NCBI RefSeq assembly: GCF_023502325.1
Contig: NZ_JAMFLZ010000001.1
Location: forward strand, 248,001 to 312,000
DNA: 64,000 bases
Origin: Wocania_A spongiicola
GTDB taxonomy: Bacteria > Bacteroidota > Bacteroidia > Flavobacteriales > Flavobacteriaceae
Reading direction: 5' to 3'
The notes beneath the pieces were generated by a model, which saw nothing but the letters and a program-made list of their open reading frames with translations, searched no databases and had not been told where the DNA came from. Below are positions 62,726 through 64,000 of this stretch, piece by piece. A program made the translations under genes and the position numbers. Every line of letters starts with the position of its first letter. Position 1 is the first letter of the stretch.

Positions 62726-62799
62726 TTTTGTGATTATTCTTATTTAGATTTAATAAAAATAATGTATTTTTGCTCAAGAATTGATTTTTATACTCTGTT

Positions 62800-62961
62800 T
62801 TGGGCAAAAAGAAGAAAAAAAAGGCAATAAAGAAATTACAAAAATTAGGAATAGATAATCCTAAAAAAGTAAAAACAAGTTGCTGTAAAAAGTTTAAAAA
62901 GGGAGAAAGTAAGCGATGCAAAAAATGTCCTTGCTTTGATTTACTTCAAAAAGTTGCCTAA
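62800..62961 (+). CDS. 53-residue Lys/Cys-rich mini-protein (TTG start)
   Basis: The frame starts with TTG at 62800 (no in-frame ATG) and reads MGKKKKKKAIKKLQKLGI, then DNPKKVKTSCCKKFKKGES, then KRCKKCPCFDLLQKVA. Four or five Cys lie in CC...CxxCxC spacing, which could hold zinc or an iron-sulfur cluster. The extreme Lys content suggests nucleic-acid or ribosome binding. It follows ferritin after 74 bases in the same direction. I infer a gene from the coherent cysteine spacing and start context; I cannot name the family. Confidence 0.6.
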   Translation: MGKKKKKKAIKKLQKLGIDNPKKVKTSCCKKFKKGESKRCKKCPCFDLLQKVA

Positions 62962-63052
62962 ATAATAAAAAGATAGCATAAGTTTTTGTCCAAGTAATAA
63001 ATTTAATATTCTGGAGAAATGAAAAGACTAATTATGTGCTAATTTCTGGCAT

Positions 63053-63060
63053 TATTTTTG
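63053..63060 (+). promoter_or_regulatory. -7 element for the terminal macroglobulin-like gene
   Basis: TATTTTTG fits TAnnTTTG and ends 34 bases before ATG 63095. No -33 TTG is clear. Confidence 0.35.
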
Positions 63061-63094
63061 GGCGTTTTGTATTACAAAAGCTAACCCATAAAGT

Positions 63095-64000
63095 ATGAGA
63101 TTAAACTACCTATTTAATTCAAAAACGTTAAGTTATACCTTGAAATTTGTATTTACTGTATTCGTTTTTTTATCATTTCAAACCAATTTAAAAGCTCAAG
63201 AAAAAAGTTTTGATAAGGCTATAAATGCATTTCAAGATTATTCTACAGCTTATAGAGAAATTGCTTATTGTCATTTAAATAAAAGCACTTACATAAAAGG
63301 TGAAATGTTAGGGTTTAGTGGTTATGTTTTTAATAAAGATTTAAAGAAGCCTTCCTTACTAACAAAGAATTTATATTGTGTAATTACAGATAGTACAAAT
63401 AAAGTTGTTAAAAGTAAATTGATTAAAGTAAAAGATGGATTTGCTAACAATGTGTTTAATGTGGATAGCCTTTTTACGTCTGGTAATTATACATTTAAGG
63501 CCTACACAAATTGGATGAGAAACTTTGACGAGCGTAACACTTTTGTTGAAACTTTTAAAGTTATAGATCCAGAAGTTGAATCAACAGTTAAAGGTAGAGT
63601 TGTTGAAAATAATTTAGACGCACAATTTTTACCAGAAGGAGGTTATTTTATAAACGAAGTTAAAACAAATGTAGGCGTTATAGTAAAAAATACTGAAGGC
63701 TTTGGAGCTTCAAATTTGGAAGGTGTTGTTTTAGATAATAATAAACAGACAATAACTACATTTAAAACAAACGCATTAGGAATAGGACGTTTTTTATTTA
63801 CCCCAATTTTAAACCAGCAATATACGGTAGAGCTTAATTATTTAAATAAGAAATTTACATTTATAATTGATGATATTAAACCTAAGGGAATTTCGATTAC
63901 TGTTAACGATTTAAAAGGGAAATTAGTTGTAGAATTTGACACAAATAAAAAAACTCTAAAAGATATTAAAGGGAAACCTTTTAAATTAGTTATTCATAAC
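63095..64000 (+). CDS. Large secreted macroglobulin-domain-like protein, partial (3' end cut by the window)
   Basis: The frame is open from ATG 63095 to the window end (302 codons). The signal peptide is TVFVFLSFQTNLKAQ. The next stretch, AYCHLNKSTYIKGEMLGFSGYVFN, with LYCVITDSTNKVVKSKLIKV and SGNYTFKAYTNWMRNF, resembles macroglobulin-type MG domains found in Bacteroidota outer-membrane proteins that end in a carboxypeptidase-like and TonB-plug domain. Only the MG-like beginning is visible, so the plug is not shown. Confidence 0.75.
   Translation, partial: MRLNYLFNSKTLSYTLKFVFTVFVFLSFQTNLKAQEKSFDKAINAFQDYSTAYREIAYCHLNKSTYIKGEMLGFSGYVFNKDLKKPSLLTKNLYCVITDSTNKVVKSKLIKVKDGFANNVFNVDSLFTSGNYTFKAYTNWMRNFDERNTFVETFKVIDPEVESTVKGRVVENNLDAQFLPEGGYFINEVKTNVGVIVKNTEGFGASNLEGVVLDNNKQTITTFKTNALGIGRFLFTPILNQQYTVELNYLNKKFTFIIDDIKPKGISITVNDLKGKLVVEFDTNKKTLKDIKGKPFKLVIHN

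Noticed and set aside
62694..62921. 75-residue minus-strand frame after ferritin
   Set aside because: It is the antisense of the Lys-rich mini-gene; the Phe/Leu-rich composition follows from the poly-Lys codons.
63053..63083. GGGCGTTTT at 63059 as a fourth copy of the dispersed element
   Set aside because: Only the first eight bases match; no hairpin, no AGGCT box and no TAACGC arm follow. The GGG is explained by the TATTTTTG promoter element running into it.
1..64000. CRISPR array, tRNA, rRNA, insertion sequence or prophage
   Set aside because: I saw no regularly spaced short direct repeats other than the four-unit operator at 56859, no clover-leaf with a GTTCGA-type T loop, no transposase or integrase motif and no phage structural genes.

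Overview
This 64 kb window is AT-rich chromosomal DNA from a member of the Flavobacteriaceae (Bacteroidota). The evidence is the family content: type IX secretion type B C-terminal domains, a complete Bat aerotolerance operon, an HmuY/TonB-receptor haem locus, DUF2490 and DUF6607-like proteins, signal peptides that end in A-Q, and promoters of the Bacteroidota TAnnTTTG kind. I cannot name the genus. I see no rRNA, tRNA, CRISPR array, prophage or insertion sequence; this is mostly ordinary core genome with a few accessory patches.

Layout. 0-9 kb: a membrane-anchored endonuclease/exonuclease/phosphatase protein, two paralogous T9SS-secreted proteins that both lack a normal start codon, penicillin-binding protein 1C, and small ABM, DUF2071 and VOC proteins. 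9-18 kb: a GAF-LuxR regulator, a giant alpha-2-macroglobulin lipoprotein (the usual partner of PBP1C, here separated from it), a CAP-domain lipoprotein and an isoaspartyl peptidase. 18-25 kb: an ALDH7-type dehydrogenase, a three-gene ECF sigma / membrane anti-sigma-like / secreted protein operon, an AlbA_2 (Schlafen-like) protein, an SDR and an aldo/keto reductase. 25-35 kb: moxR, DUF58 and the bat genes, with one extra secreted protein inserted. 35-40 kb: two SulP anion transporters, a DUF2490 protein and a beta-carbonic anhydrase, which look like an inorganic-carbon uptake module. 40-44 kb: haem uptake (TonB receptor, HmuY, DoxX) divergent from a DUF6607-like protein. 44-54 kb: housekeeping genes (CvpA, pheS, S9 peptidase, gpsA, BON-LysM protein, bacilliredoxin, DnaJ-TerB protein). 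54-59 kb: a POT-like transporter, HEAT protein, membrane-tethered winged-helix regulator, YceI, WD40 protein and LD-carboxypeptidase. 59-64 kb: metG, a small membrane protein, ferritin, a cysteine-rich mini-protein and the start of a large secreted macroglobulin-like protein.

The most interesting signal is at 56.86-56.94 kb. Four head-to-tail 11-bp units, TTTT(A/G)CA plus four bases, lie between yceI and a divergent one-component regulator that has a lipoprotein-type N-terminus, a periplasmic domain, one membrane helix and a cytoplasmic OmpR-type DNA-binding domain. This looks like a self-contained envelope-sensing regulatory switch. Other observations worth following are the conserved loss of ATG/GTG starts in the two T9SS paralogs, a dispersed intergenic element whose hairpins keep their pairing while changing sequence, four convergent gene pairs that end on one shared TTAA, and an unannotated TTG-start cysteine-rich gene after ferritin.
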